Assembly: GCA_016194835.1 (NCBI GenBank)
Contig: JACQAU010000224.1
Span: forward strand, 1-9,136
Length of the DNA: 9,136 nucleotides
Origin: Deltaproteobacteria bacterium
Lineage (GTDB): Bacteria > Bdellovibrionota > UBA1018
Direction of reading: 5' to 3'
Numbering within the stretch: the stretch's first letter is position 1; every line of letters begins with the position of its first letter. Below the pieces are notes generated by a model. That model saw nothing but the letters and a program-made list of their open reading frames with translations, was not told where the DNA came from and ran no database searches. Made by a program: the position numbers and the translations under genes. Shown piece by piece: positions 1 through 6,147 of the stretch.

Positions 1-10
1 AGAATATAAT

Positions 11-1303
11 ATGCTATGGATCAATAGTGAAAGCCTTGTTGGTGGCCAAAATAAATTGAATAAATCTGCAATATTATTAAAAGTTAAAAATTTACTTCAA
101 AGGCGTTCGCATAATGGATTATCTGAAAAAGAGATAGGTTTTTTAGCTTCGCTCATAGGCTCTCCAATGCTTCCGGATGTGGTACCAATAGTATTTGAGG
201 CATCCAAAAAACTTAGAAATGAGATCTTTCAAAATACTGTAACCTTAATGGCACCAATTGAACTAAGTTCTTATTGTGCTTCTAATTGTAGCTTTTGCGG
301 ATGGAGATCAACAAATAAAAACATTCCACGTGCCAGACAAAATATGAAATCTTTTGAAATGGAAGTACAAGAAGTATTATCTAAAGGAGTATCACATATC
401 GAGCTAGCATCTGGTGATGATCTGTTCTTTATAAGAGAGCATCTGCCATGTTATATTCGTAAAATTCACCAACTAGCCAATGATCTTGGTTCGCAGCTAA
501 TTCGTGTGTCAGTTTGTATTACTCCACTTCTTGAAAAGCATTACAAAGAATTATGTAAGAATGGACTTTCTTGTGTTTTGACATGGCAAGAGACATATAA
601 CAGAAGTCGCTATTTTCAGACAATTATTTCTGGCCCAAAACGATATGGCATAACTAAAAACTTAAAAGCTAATACATCCGGGGATGGATATATGTTTCGC
701 ATAACGAGTCAAGAAAACGCATTACTAGCAGGCATGCAAGTGGGGGTTGGTGCGTTATTGGATCAAAATTCAGATATAGCATGCGAAGTTGTGGCAACAA
801 TACTTCATGCCAGAATGCTCTTAAACCATTACCCAAATGCACAGCCAATTATATTTGGAATGCCTATAATGCAGAATGCAGTTGGTATTAAATCTGTTTT
901 TAACGAGGATTTTTGGGATATCCATTTTCCATTTATTGCATGTTTATATTTACTTTCTATGCCAAACGGTAAAGCATGGGTTTTTTCAAATTGTCGTGTA
1001 AAATTAGATACACAAATTCAATCAGTATCATTAGCCAGTAATTTTACTTCAACAGAAGTTCGCCTTACACCGGGAGGATATACAAAAAGCAATTTGATTG
1101 ATGGAAATATGAAATCACTTGAGCAAGTATCAGGCTCAATAGAGAATAATGTGTCAATTTTGCAGGGAGAGCAGTTTGCTCACTATTTCTATCCTCATCA
1201 TGAATATATATCTGAGATGAAAAATCTTGGCATCGATACTAACACTTCAATGCCTACAAATAGGAGAAAAGACCATGTGGATTGTTGTATTACCAGGCGT
1301 TAA
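11..1303 (+). CDS. ThiH/HydG-like radical SAM enzyme (aromatic amino-acid lyase-type), substrate unknown
   Basis: Radical S-adenosylmethionine enzyme, predicted cytoplasmic. Seen: the canonical CxxxCxxC cluster motif at C89, C93 and C96, followed by G-W where ThiH has G-F. A TWQETY segment at residues 191-196 and SGPK at 207-210 match the 'QETY...GPK' region typical of ThiH and HydG. A glycine-rich MQVGVGALL strand lies at 242-250, and a ThiH-like TPGGY at 353-357 falls in the C-terminal BATS-like part. Known: ThiH and HydG cleave tyrosine, and relatives such as NosL act on tryptophan. Length (430 aa) is longer than ThiH and shorter than HydG. The C-terminal cysteines that hold HydG's second Fe-S cluster are not seen; there is only a C425-C426 pair. 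No thiazole-synthesis or hydrogenase-maturation gene is nearby, so a thiH or hydG name is not justified. Its 3' end overlaps the ATP-grasp gene by 29 bp. The start is uncertain: there is no clear Shine-Dalgarno in the 10 bases before the ATG and the frame is open to base 1, so the gene may begin upstream. Confidence 0.88.
   Translation: MLWINSESLVGGQNKLNKSAILLKVKNLLQRRSHNGLSEKEIGFLASLIGSPMLPDVVPIVFEASKKLRNEIFQNTVTLMAPIELSSYCASNCSFCGWRSTNKNIPRARQNMKSFEMEVQEVLSKGVSHIELASGDDLFFIREHLPCYIRKIHQLANDLGSQLIRVSVCITPLLEKHYKELCKNGLSCVLTWQETYNRSRYFQTIISGPKRYGITKNLKANTSGDGYMFRITSQENALLAGMQVGVGALLDQNSDIACEVVATILHARMLLNHYPNAQPIIFGMPIMQNAVGIKSVFNEDFWDIHFPFIACLYLLSMPNGKAWVFSNCRVKLDTQIQSVSLASNFTSTEVRLTPGGYTKSNLIDGNMKSLEQVSGSIENNVSILQGEQFAHYFYPHHEYISEMKNLGIDTNTSMPTNRRKDHVDCCITRR
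1262..1266 (+). promoter_or_regulatory. Ribosome binding site AGGAG that fixes the ATP-grasp start
   Basis: AGGAG sits 8 bases before the ATG at 1275, inside the 3' end of the upstream radical SAM gene. The alternative in-frame ATG at 1227 has no comparable site, so 1275 is chosen as the start. Confidence 0.7.
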
Positions 1304-2546
1304 TCCTCTTTCTGTAAATTTATACAAAGAAGCGAAAAAAAGAGACATTAATATTGCCGCGCTAAGCCAAAAAGCAGATAATATAGATACACGTTTTTGT
1401 GATAAACATATTGTAGTAAATGCTTGGACATTAAAGCTGTGTGTTGAAGCAATTTTTGAAGCTAAAATTAGGCCATTATTAGCAGTAATCCCGATTAACG
1501 AAACTTATTCTCATATTGCCGAATCTATTTCATATAAATTATGTTCAACACATCGCATCTTCAATAGCAAACCACTGACCGACTCTATAATAAAAAACAA
1601 ACTTCGTAACAAAATTGAAAGTAATGATTATTTTCCTTCGTGGCAAAAAGTTTCGATAGACAAGTTTAGGGTCACCATAGAACAGGCATTAAATCAATTT
1701 GCCAGTGTTGTGGTAAAACCAATTCATGGTTGTCTGAGCATTGGCACAACTGTTGTACGATCTTCACAGGATCTTGATCGGGCCTCTAATAACCTTATTT
1801 CAGGCATCAGAACACTCAAAAATTATATTATATCGCCGGAAGTATATAAAAATAACGATACCAACTCGCATTTTATACTCGAGGAATATATTGATTCAAA
1901 GGAATATGTAATTGATGGGATCATTTCACTTGGTAATGTAGTTTTTGCAAGCTTTTGTGAAAAATCTGACAGGTCACAAATATATAACGAAGATAGATGT
2001 TATTTTACACCATGTGATTTATCTAAAGAAATACAATTGTCAGCGTATACGTTCATTCATAAACTAGCGCAAACATATCCTACACTTGTATCAGGGTTTC
2101 ATGCTGAATTTAGAATCAAAGATAATAAAGTAAAATTTATTGATATTGGGTTACGCGTAGGCGGTTCAGGACTAAGTGATTTGATTTATTTTTATTCAAC
2201 AGGAAATAGCATTTTCGGGTTTTGGATAAATTCAATACTCGGAAACAAATTGAAACCAAATAATAGTAAAGAGCCATGCTTTACAATGCTATATTTGGGC
2301 CAAGTCAGAGCAGGTGGTATTGTAACGAAACTGAGATCAACTAAACATGATGCAATAGCGGCTTTTGGTAAAATAATGTTTGAACATAAATTCTGTAATA
2401 TTGGTGATAAGCTAAGTGGATTACCAAACTACTCAGGACATCCAAGTGCCACTATAATAAAACTAAATAAACAAAATCAATCTAGGGCTTCTATTAATAA
2501 GCTTTTGTTATTATGTGAAAAACACTTAAACCCAATATATCAATAA
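1275..2546 (+). CDS. ATP-grasp carboxylate-amine ligase-like protein
   Basis: Probable ATP-dependent ligase that activates a carboxylate as an acyl-phosphate and couples it to an amine or thiol; substrates unknown. The ATG at 1275 (423 aa) is preferred over the in-frame ATG at 1227 because AGGAG lies at 1262-1266 and the protein then starts with a typical beta strand, MWIVVLPGVN. Seen, numbered from that start: a pre-ATP-grasp Rossmann-like half (1-115); VVVKP with lysine K148 for ATP binding; the ILEEYI hinge (about 201-206); HAEF at 276-279, a metal-ligand region; and FIDIGLRVGG at 288-297, the terminal metal/phosphate loop. In many family members that loop reads E-x-N or E-x-x-x-R; here it is D290-I-G with R294 kept. 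A further 115 residues follow the core. The gene overlaps the radical SAM gene by 29 bp, and the binding-protein gene starts 10 bp after it, so these are likely co-translated. The radical SAM plus ATP-grasp pairing recalls PylB/PylC, but homology to those is not claimed. Confidence 0.85.
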   Translation: MWIVVLPGVNPLSVNLYKEAKKRDINIAALSQKADNIDTRFCDKHIVVNAWTLKLCVEAIFEAKIRPLLAVIPINETYSHIAESISYKLCSTHRIFNSKPLTDSIIKNKLRNKIESNDYFPSWQKVSIDKFRVTIEQALNQFASVVVKPIHGCLSIGTTVVRSSQDLDRASNNLISGIRTLKNYIISPEVYKNNDTNSHFILEEYIDSKEYVIDGIISLGNVVFASFCEKSDRSQIYNEDRCYFTPCDLSKEIQLSAYTFIHKLAQTYPTLVSGFHAEFRIKDNKVKFIDIGLRVGGSGLSDLIYFYSTGNSIFGFWINSILGNKLKPNNSKEPCFTMLYLGQVRAGGIVTKLRSTKHDAIAAFGKIMFEHKFCNIGDKLSGLPNYSGHPSATIIKLNKQNQSRASINKLLLLCEKHLNPIYQ

Positions 2547-2589
2547 GGAGAAGAATATGAAGGAGAAGAATATAAAGGAGAAGAATATG
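2545..2589 (+). repeat. Three tandem 15-bp copies of a Shine-Dalgarno/start block
   Basis: The unit AAGGAGAAGAATATG occurs three times head to tail at 2545-2559, 2560-2574 and 2575-2589. The only difference is the last base of copy 2 (ATA instead of ATG). Each copy holds AGGAG six bases before the ATG/ATA. Copies 1 and 3 therefore each form a complete initiation site, while copy 2 has lost the ATG. The unit is 5 codons long, so copy-number change keeps the frame and adds or removes a K-E-K-N-I/M peptide before the signal peptide. The first copy overlaps the stop codon of the ATP-grasp gene (TAA, 2544-2546). Confidence 0.95.
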
Positions 2590-3516
2590 AAAAATATAAA
2601 AAAATTTGCTGTACTAATATTATTAATAATTAGCGCAAGATGCTGGGCTTTGGCACCAGTTGTGGGCTACGGGTATGCCACTAGTGTATTGCCGGCTAAA
2701 AACCAAGAAGCTTTTTTGAGTGGATTTGAACTTGGATTTAAAAAAATATTAGGCTATGAGGCTTTTAGAACATTAGTTATTGTTGAACGTGACACAACCG
2801 GATCACCAGCAGGTGCTATAAAAACGTTATCTAGACTTCAAGAAAAAGGAGTTAGTCTTATAACTGGTTTTCCAACATCTCACGAAGCTCTGCAGGTAGC
2901 AGATATTACAAAAAATACAGGGCAATTGACTATTTTTCCATCTGCTGGTCATTCGCGTCTTTCATCTATGGGAGCAAATATTGTAACTACTGGAGAATCT
3001 ATGAAGGGCTATGTAAAGCAAACTACAGAGTTTTTAATGAATAAATTTAAAAATAAATCTGGCTTGATGGTTTATAATCCAGAGGCCGTTTTTTCTGTTA
3101 ATCAGAAAGACGAATTTGAAAATTATATTAGAAATCTTCCTGCACACAATAAACCTGGTGATATAGAATTCGTAAGAAGAGCAATATCATTGAAAAAACA
3201 CGCTATAATTACAGGAGCTATTTGGATACCGGGAAGCAAGGAGTCATTGCCATTTGAAAAAATGGCAAAACAAGTTTACGGAATAATGCCAACTACTGAT
3301 ATAGCTGCAGGATTTGATGTTGGAGTCATAACGGCAACAGTCTTAAAGCGGACCAATGGAAATTATTCAAAAAGTGCTATAATCAAAGCTTTTTCAGAAA
3401 ACAGGTGCTTTAGTGGGATTTCGTTTGGAAAGATTTGTTTTCCAAAAGAAGGTGGTAATGGAGACGGCAAGTTGAAATTTCGCTATCTTACAAAACAAGG
3501 CCTATCGAATATTTGA
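2557..3516 (+). CDS. Exported LivK-like type 1 periplasmic binding protein
   Basis: Predicted periplasmic ligand-binding protein of the branched-chain amino-acid receptor (type 1 PBP, LivK/leucine-binding) class. Seen: a signal peptide with basic MKNIKK, hydrophobic core FAVLILLIISA and a likely signal peptidase I site near CWALA. A cysteine precedes the site, but the residues before it (S-A-R) are not a lipobox. The mature part begins with a beta strand (VVGYGYATSV) and has the lobe-1 pattern of the family: the R-D-T-T-G-S-P-A-G stretch, SLITGFPTSHEAL (ligand-loop region) and TIFPSAG. The total is 319 aa from the ATG at 2557, or 309 from the ATG at 2587. That is shorter than the usual 370-400, with the shortening apparently in lobe 2. 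Both starts have an identical Shine-Dalgarno from the tandem repeat; 2587 gives the more ordinary signal peptide. No ABC permease or ATPase lies in the window. The adjoining histidine kinase suggests a sensory role rather than uptake, as for LuxP-LuxQ or TorT-TorS (inference). Confidence 0.8.
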   Translation: MKEKNIKEKNMKNIKKFAVLILLIISARCWALAPVVGYGYATSVLPAKNQEAFLSGFELGFKKILGYEAFRTLVIVERDTTGSPAGAIKTLSRLQEKGVSLITGFPTSHEALQVADITKNTGQLTIFPSAGHSRLSSMGANIVTTGESMKGYVKQTTEFLMNKFKNKSGLMVYNPEAVFSVNQKDEFENYIRNLPAHNKPGDIEFVRRAISLKKHAIITGAIWIPGSKESLPFEKMAKQVYGIMPTTDIAAGFDVGVITATVLKRTNGNYSKSAIIKAFSENRCFSGISFGKICFPKEGGNGDGKLKFRYLTKQGLSNI

Positions 3517-3522
3517 GATTAT

Positions 3523-4893
3523 ATGAATCAAACATTAATTAGAAATAGGAATAGATCAATTTTTTCAGAATTGTTTATGCGTAACTTTGCACTTGCTTCT
3601 TTAGCATGTGTAGCGTTTATTGCCGCTATAGCTGTTACAATCAATATGCAAAATAAGATAATACAAAGTGAAGCAAGACTTGCAATTGAGGGTAAACTAG
3701 AAAAAATCGAAGAAAGACTGCGTATATGGAAACTTTTTGGTATGTACGAAGTGCTAAATAGGGAGTTGAGTTCCTTAAAAATAGATCTTGCACTTGCTGA
3801 CATATCAATTATATCAGTCAATGACCTAGGTAAGCTTAAAAAAACCTCACAGTTAATTTCCATTCCTAAGAATGTCGATAATAATGTGCCCTTTGTGTTG
3901 GTGGCACATATGAGTGATGGATCTTATGGTAAAATTACAATTCCTTTATCAACATATGGAGTTCTGTTGCTTGGAAGTATTTTATTACTCATAGTTGCCG
4001 TATATAAAACAAATCGTTTTTTTGATAAAGAAATTAGACAGCCAATCTTAGGAATTTTGAATGAATTTCGTTCTACTTCTTCACCTGAGCAGATATTAGA
4101 CAAAAAAATATCTGGAATTATATCAAATTCACGTGTCGAGGTTCGAGAACTTGCAGAGCAATTTCAAACAGTCATTACTCTCAGAAATGAGGTTGCCAGA
4201 AACAAAGCTCTTGCCAAACTGGTAGCTCAGGTTTCACACGATATTAGATCTCCAATAGCGGCACTTAATGTATTTATTAAATTAGCAGAATGGAGTGACC
4301 CAGAACACGCAAATATTTCGCAGATGTGTTTAAAGAGAATGCGTGAAATCATGGATGATCTTGTAAAGCGTTATGATCCTAGTACTGGTACTATTTCTCA
4401 AACCCACGACCATACTACAAAGACAAAAACATCTGTGGCCAAGATTATTGAAGAAATTATAAAAGAAAAACAGATGGTCAATAGTGATAAAAAGGTATTG
4501 ATAAAAGCAGAAATTTTGCCTCACACAACTGCAATGATATCAAAATTGTCATCTGATATATTGCAAAGAGTTTTATCCAATCTTATAAATAATTCCATAG
4601 AGGCACTCAGTGAAGAAACTGGTTCAGTAAATGTCAGATTAAGTGCAGATGTCTCAGATACACTTAATATCGAAATTATTGATACAGGCAAAGGCATTCC
4701 ACCAGAAGTACTTTCAAAAATTGGTAAGCATGGGTTCTCATATGGGAAACAGAAAGGCGAATCAGGACACGGTCTAGGTCTGTCTTATGCGATGGAACAA
4801 GTAAAAGCAGCTAATGGCGAAGTTAGTATTGACTCTAAAGTTGGTAAAGGTACGAAAATTAGTCTACTAATTCCTGCTGAGCAAATTGCTTAG
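3523..4893 (+). CDS. Membrane sensor histidine kinase
   Basis: Two-component sensor kinase, predicted in the inner membrane. Seen: TM1 at about 22-41; an extracytoplasmic region of about 100 residues (42-143) whose first half is strongly helical and charged; TM2 at about 144-162. A HAMP-like or linker helix follows (163-230). The HisKA dimerisation helix carries the H-box VSHDIRSPIAAL with phosphoacceptor H239. The HATPase domain has an N-box (NLINNSIEAL, N357), G1 box DTGKGI at 387-392, an F-box HGFSYG and a G2 box GHGLGL at 415-420. All catalytic motifs look intact, so an active kinase is expected. No receiver domain is fused and no response regulator lies in the window. The gene starts 6 bp after the binding-protein stop with only a weak GAG upstream, suggesting translational coupling. 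The input signal is unknown. The adjacent periplasmic binding protein is the obvious candidate receptor partner (inference). Confidence 0.92.
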   Translation: MNQTLIRNRNRSIFSELFMRNFALASLACVAFIAAIAVTINMQNKIIQSEARLAIEGKLEKIEERLRIWKLFGMYEVLNRELSSLKIDLALADISIISVNDLGKLKKTSQLISIPKNVDNNVPFVLVAHMSDGSYGKITIPLSTYGVLLLGSILLLIVAVYKTNRFFDKEIRQPILGILNEFRSTSSPEQILDKKISGIISNSRVEVRELAEQFQTVITLRNEVARNKALAKLVAQVSHDIRSPIAALNVFIKLAEWSDPEHANISQMCLKRMREIMDDLVKRYDPSTGTISQTHDHTTKTKTSVAKIIEEIIKEKQMVNSDKKVLIKAEILPHTTAMISKLSSDILQRVLSNLINNSIEALSEETGSVNVRLSADVSDTLNIEIIDTGKGIPPEVLSKIGKHGFSYGKQKGESGHGLGLSYAMEQVKAANGEVSIDSKVGKGTKISLLIPAEQIA

Positions 4894-4950
4894 GGATCGT
4901 GTGAAGAAGCTTAAGAGTTTGACGCCATTTATCGTTAGTCAGAGTTAGTA

Positions 4951-4963
4951 GGCAATATTTGCC
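4951..4963. promoter_or_regulatory. Short perfect dyad, possible operator
   Basis: GGCAA-TAT-TTGCC is a perfect 5-bp inverted repeat around a 3-base centre, lying next to a TATAAA at 4969-4974. Such a dyad could bind a dimeric regulator, but it is short and could occur by chance. Confidence 0.2.
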
Positions 4964-5012
4964 ACGTTTATAAATGTCTTAAAGTGTTGCTCAAATCGCC
5001 GATAAGGTCATT

Positions 5013-5017
5013 AGGAG
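5013..5017 (+). promoter_or_regulatory. Ribosome binding site AGGAG for the GTG-start zinc-ribbon gene
   Basis: AGGAG lies 10 bases before the GTG at 5028. The nearby ATG at 5032 is in another frame, so the Shine-Dalgarno supports GTG initiation. Confidence 0.6.
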
Positions 5018-5027
5018 CAACAACATA

Positions 5028-5267
5028 GTGGATGAAAAAAACGATATTTTAGCCGAGGATCTTGAAAACGAACCTCAACTTGATACAGCTCATCACTACT
5101 TTGGAAATACTGACGAAGTTCTTGCACGTTATGCTCACTGTGCTCTTTGCGGATCTAACCTCCATTTTAGTTATATTACAGATTTTACGCATAATTTAAC
5201 TCACGAAATGGCACAGTGCCCCGAGTGCGGTACAAAAGTTCGCAAACTAATTCATAAATTACAATAG
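5028..5267 (+). CDS. Small zinc-ribbon protein, function unknown
   Basis: 79-residue predicted cytoplasmic protein, not recognised as a named family. Seen: an acidic N-terminus (1-19), then HHYFGNTDEVLARYAH. A zinc ribbon follows, with knuckles C38-x2-C41 and C64-x2-C67 separated by 22 residues that include a hydrophobic strand (LHFSYITDF). The C-terminus is basic and helical (KVRKLIHKLQ). The four cysteines predict one structural zinc. The combination of ribbon and basic tail would suit nucleic-acid or protein binding, but no specific role can be assigned. It starts with GTG behind an AGGAG site, and its stop codon touches the start of the large nested palindrome, which may end its transcript. 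Confidence 0.75.
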   Translation: MDEKNDILAEDLENEPQLDTAHHYFGNTDEVLARYAHCALCGSNLHFSYITDFTHNLTHEMAQCPECGTKVRKLIHKLQ

Positions 5268-5389
5268 ATTCTGCTCAAAAAGGTTCAGATGCGCGGAAGA
5301 TTTCCTCAAAAAACCGGAGCGTACACGTAGTATGTGAGGATTTTTTGAGGAAATCTGACAAAGCAGATGAGCCTTTTTCAGCAGAATCT
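5266..5389. repeat. Nested palindrome (outer arms of an interspersed repeat plus an inner perfect hairpin)
   Basis: The outer arms 5266-5287 and 5368-5389 pair over 22 bp, with one C-C mismatch (5276/5379) and one G-U pair. Inside, 5298-5313 and 5341-5356 form a perfect 16-bp inverted repeat (AGATTTCCTCAAAAAA and its complement). A small apical hairpin (5320-5324 with 5330-5334) caps it. The core of the outer arms recurs at 7511-7546. The inner stem also resembles the outer arm (AGATT...CTCAAAAA), as if a related palindrome were inserted in another. The element fills almost all the space between the zinc-ribbon gene and the glycosylase gene. It may act as a transcription terminator or an mRNA-stabilising structure, but the repeated sequence suggests a REP- or MITE-like element. 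Confidence 0.9.
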
Positions 5390-5400
5390 ACAATAAGATC

Positions 5401-5429
5401 TTTACAAGCTCATTTTTCTTAGTGATATT
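5401..5429 (+). promoter_or_regulatory. Possible sigma-70 type promoter for the glycosylase operon
   Basis: TTTACA (5401-5406) and GATATT (5424-5429) are separated by 17 bases, matching the -35 and -10 consensus at 5 and 4 of 6 positions. It lies directly downstream of the nested palindrome. Transcription would begin around 5436-5437, at the ATG chosen for the glycosylase. That would make the mRNA leaderless, or place the true start further downstream. Confidence 0.3.
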
Positions 5430-5436
5430 AAGCAGC

Positions 5437-6147
5437 ATGTCGAACCTGTACCACACTTTAGAGGGTTTTTTGCCAGACCGTACGCTAGTTATGTCTAAAC
5501 GAAAATTAAAAAAAATAGATTCTTGCTTTGAAACTCAAATATTAAGTAACTCACTGCAAAGTGTTAATTCTGATTTAGACAATTGTACCCGTTGCAAGCT
5601 TTGTCATGGACGAAAAACCATAGTTATTGGCGAGGGCAATACGCAAGCTGAATTAGTTTTTGTAGGAGAGGGTCCGGGAGAGCAAGAAGATATTCAGGGT
5701 CGACCATTTGTCGGCAGGGCAGGTCTGCTTTTGGATAAGATGATAGTGGCAATGGGTTTAACGCGTGAACAGGTTTATATTTGTAATGTTGTCAAATGTC
5801 GTCCACCAGAAAATCGTAACCCCGAACCAGATGAGGTTTTGGCTTGTAGTTCGTTCTTAGTAAGACAACTAGCTATTATCAAACCAAAGGTTATTGTGGG
5901 TTTGGGTAAATTTGCTGTGCAGTTTTTATTGAACTCTGATGACACAATTAAAATTTCACAAGTACGAGGACGGTTTGTAGATTATAATGGCATAAAAGTT
6001 ATGCCTACTTTTCATCCTGCTTATCTTTTAAGAAATCCTGGAGCCAAGAGAGAAGTGTGGGAGGATTTGCAAAAGGTTGCACTACAACTTGGATTGAAAA
6101 TCCCAAAACATGAAATAAAATCAGGTCAAAATGTGGTGAAAACATGA
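5437..6147 (+). CDS. Family 4 (Fe-S) uracil-DNA glycosylase
   Basis: Base-excision repair enzyme that removes uracil from DNA, cytoplasmic, of the iron-sulfur family 4 type found in thermophiles and many bacteria. Numbering is from an in-frame GTG at 5422 (241 aa). Cluster ligands are C55-x2-C58, C126 and C142; the 16-residue spacing of the last two and VVKCRPPENRNP between them are the family signature. The active-site motif GEGPGEQED is at 82-90, followed by GRPFVGRAG. The second catalytic motif HPAYLLRN starts at H198. The core matches family length, with an extra N-terminal stretch of about 45 residues. The start is unclear: GTG 5422, ATG 5437 and ATG 5491 all lack a good Shine-Dalgarno; 5437 is used as the first ATG. 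The end overlaps the nfeD start in an ATGA, so the two are likely co-translated. Confidence 0.93.
   Translation: MSNLYHTLEGFLPDRTLVMSKRKLKKIDSCFETQILSNSLQSVNSDLDNCTRCKLCHGRKTIVIGEGNTQAELVFVGEGPGEQEDIQGRPFVGRAGLLLDKMIVAMGLTREQVYICNVVKCRPPENRNPEPDEVLACSSFLVRQLAIIKPKVIVGLGKFAVQFLLNSDDTIKISQVRGRFVDYNGIKVMPTFHPAYLLRNPGAKREVWEDLQKVALQLGLKIPKHEIKSGQNVVKT

Larger units (their letters stand above)
4894..5027. other. Intergenic gap between the kinase gene and the zinc-ribbon gene
   Basis: A 134-bp non-coding stretch. It holds no convincing intrinsic terminator for the four-gene cluster and no strong sigma-70 promoter. A TTGACG at 4919-4924 has no good -10 at the right distance, and TATAAA at 4969-4974 has no good -35. 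A small dyad at 4951-4963 and the Shine-Dalgarno of the next gene (5013-5017) are the only structured elements seen. Base composition changes from more AT-rich to less AT-rich around here. Confidence 0.5.

Noticed and set aside
1227..1274. Upstream ATG extension of the ATP-grasp protein
   Set aside because: It has no Shine-Dalgarno and adds a non-family N-terminus; ATG 1275 has AGGAG and starts at the first beta strand.
11..1303. Naming this gene thiH or hydG
   Set aside because: Family motifs fit, but the HydG C-terminal cluster cysteines and any thiamine or hydrogenase neighbours are absent in the window.
11..2546. Pyrrolysine pathway (pylB-pylC)
   Set aside because: The order of enzyme classes is similar, but the radical SAM protein carries ThiH/HydG features, and no pylD, pylS or pylT is seen.
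2587..2690. Lipoprotein signal at the cysteine before W-A-L-A
   Set aside because: The residues before the cysteine (S-A-R) do not form a lipobox; a signal peptidase I site fits better.
3528..3863. 111-codon open frame on the - strand
   Set aside because: It is antisense to the well-supported kinase gene, with no family likeness or ribosome site; treated as a shadow.
4919..4974. Sigma-70 promoter using TTGACG (4919) or TATAAA (4969)
   Set aside because: Neither hexamer has an acceptable partner at 16-18 bp spacing.
5266..5389. CRISPR array or tRNA-like structure
   Set aside because: There is one nested inverted repeat, not regularly spaced direct repeats, and no cloverleaf or anticodon arm can be drawn.
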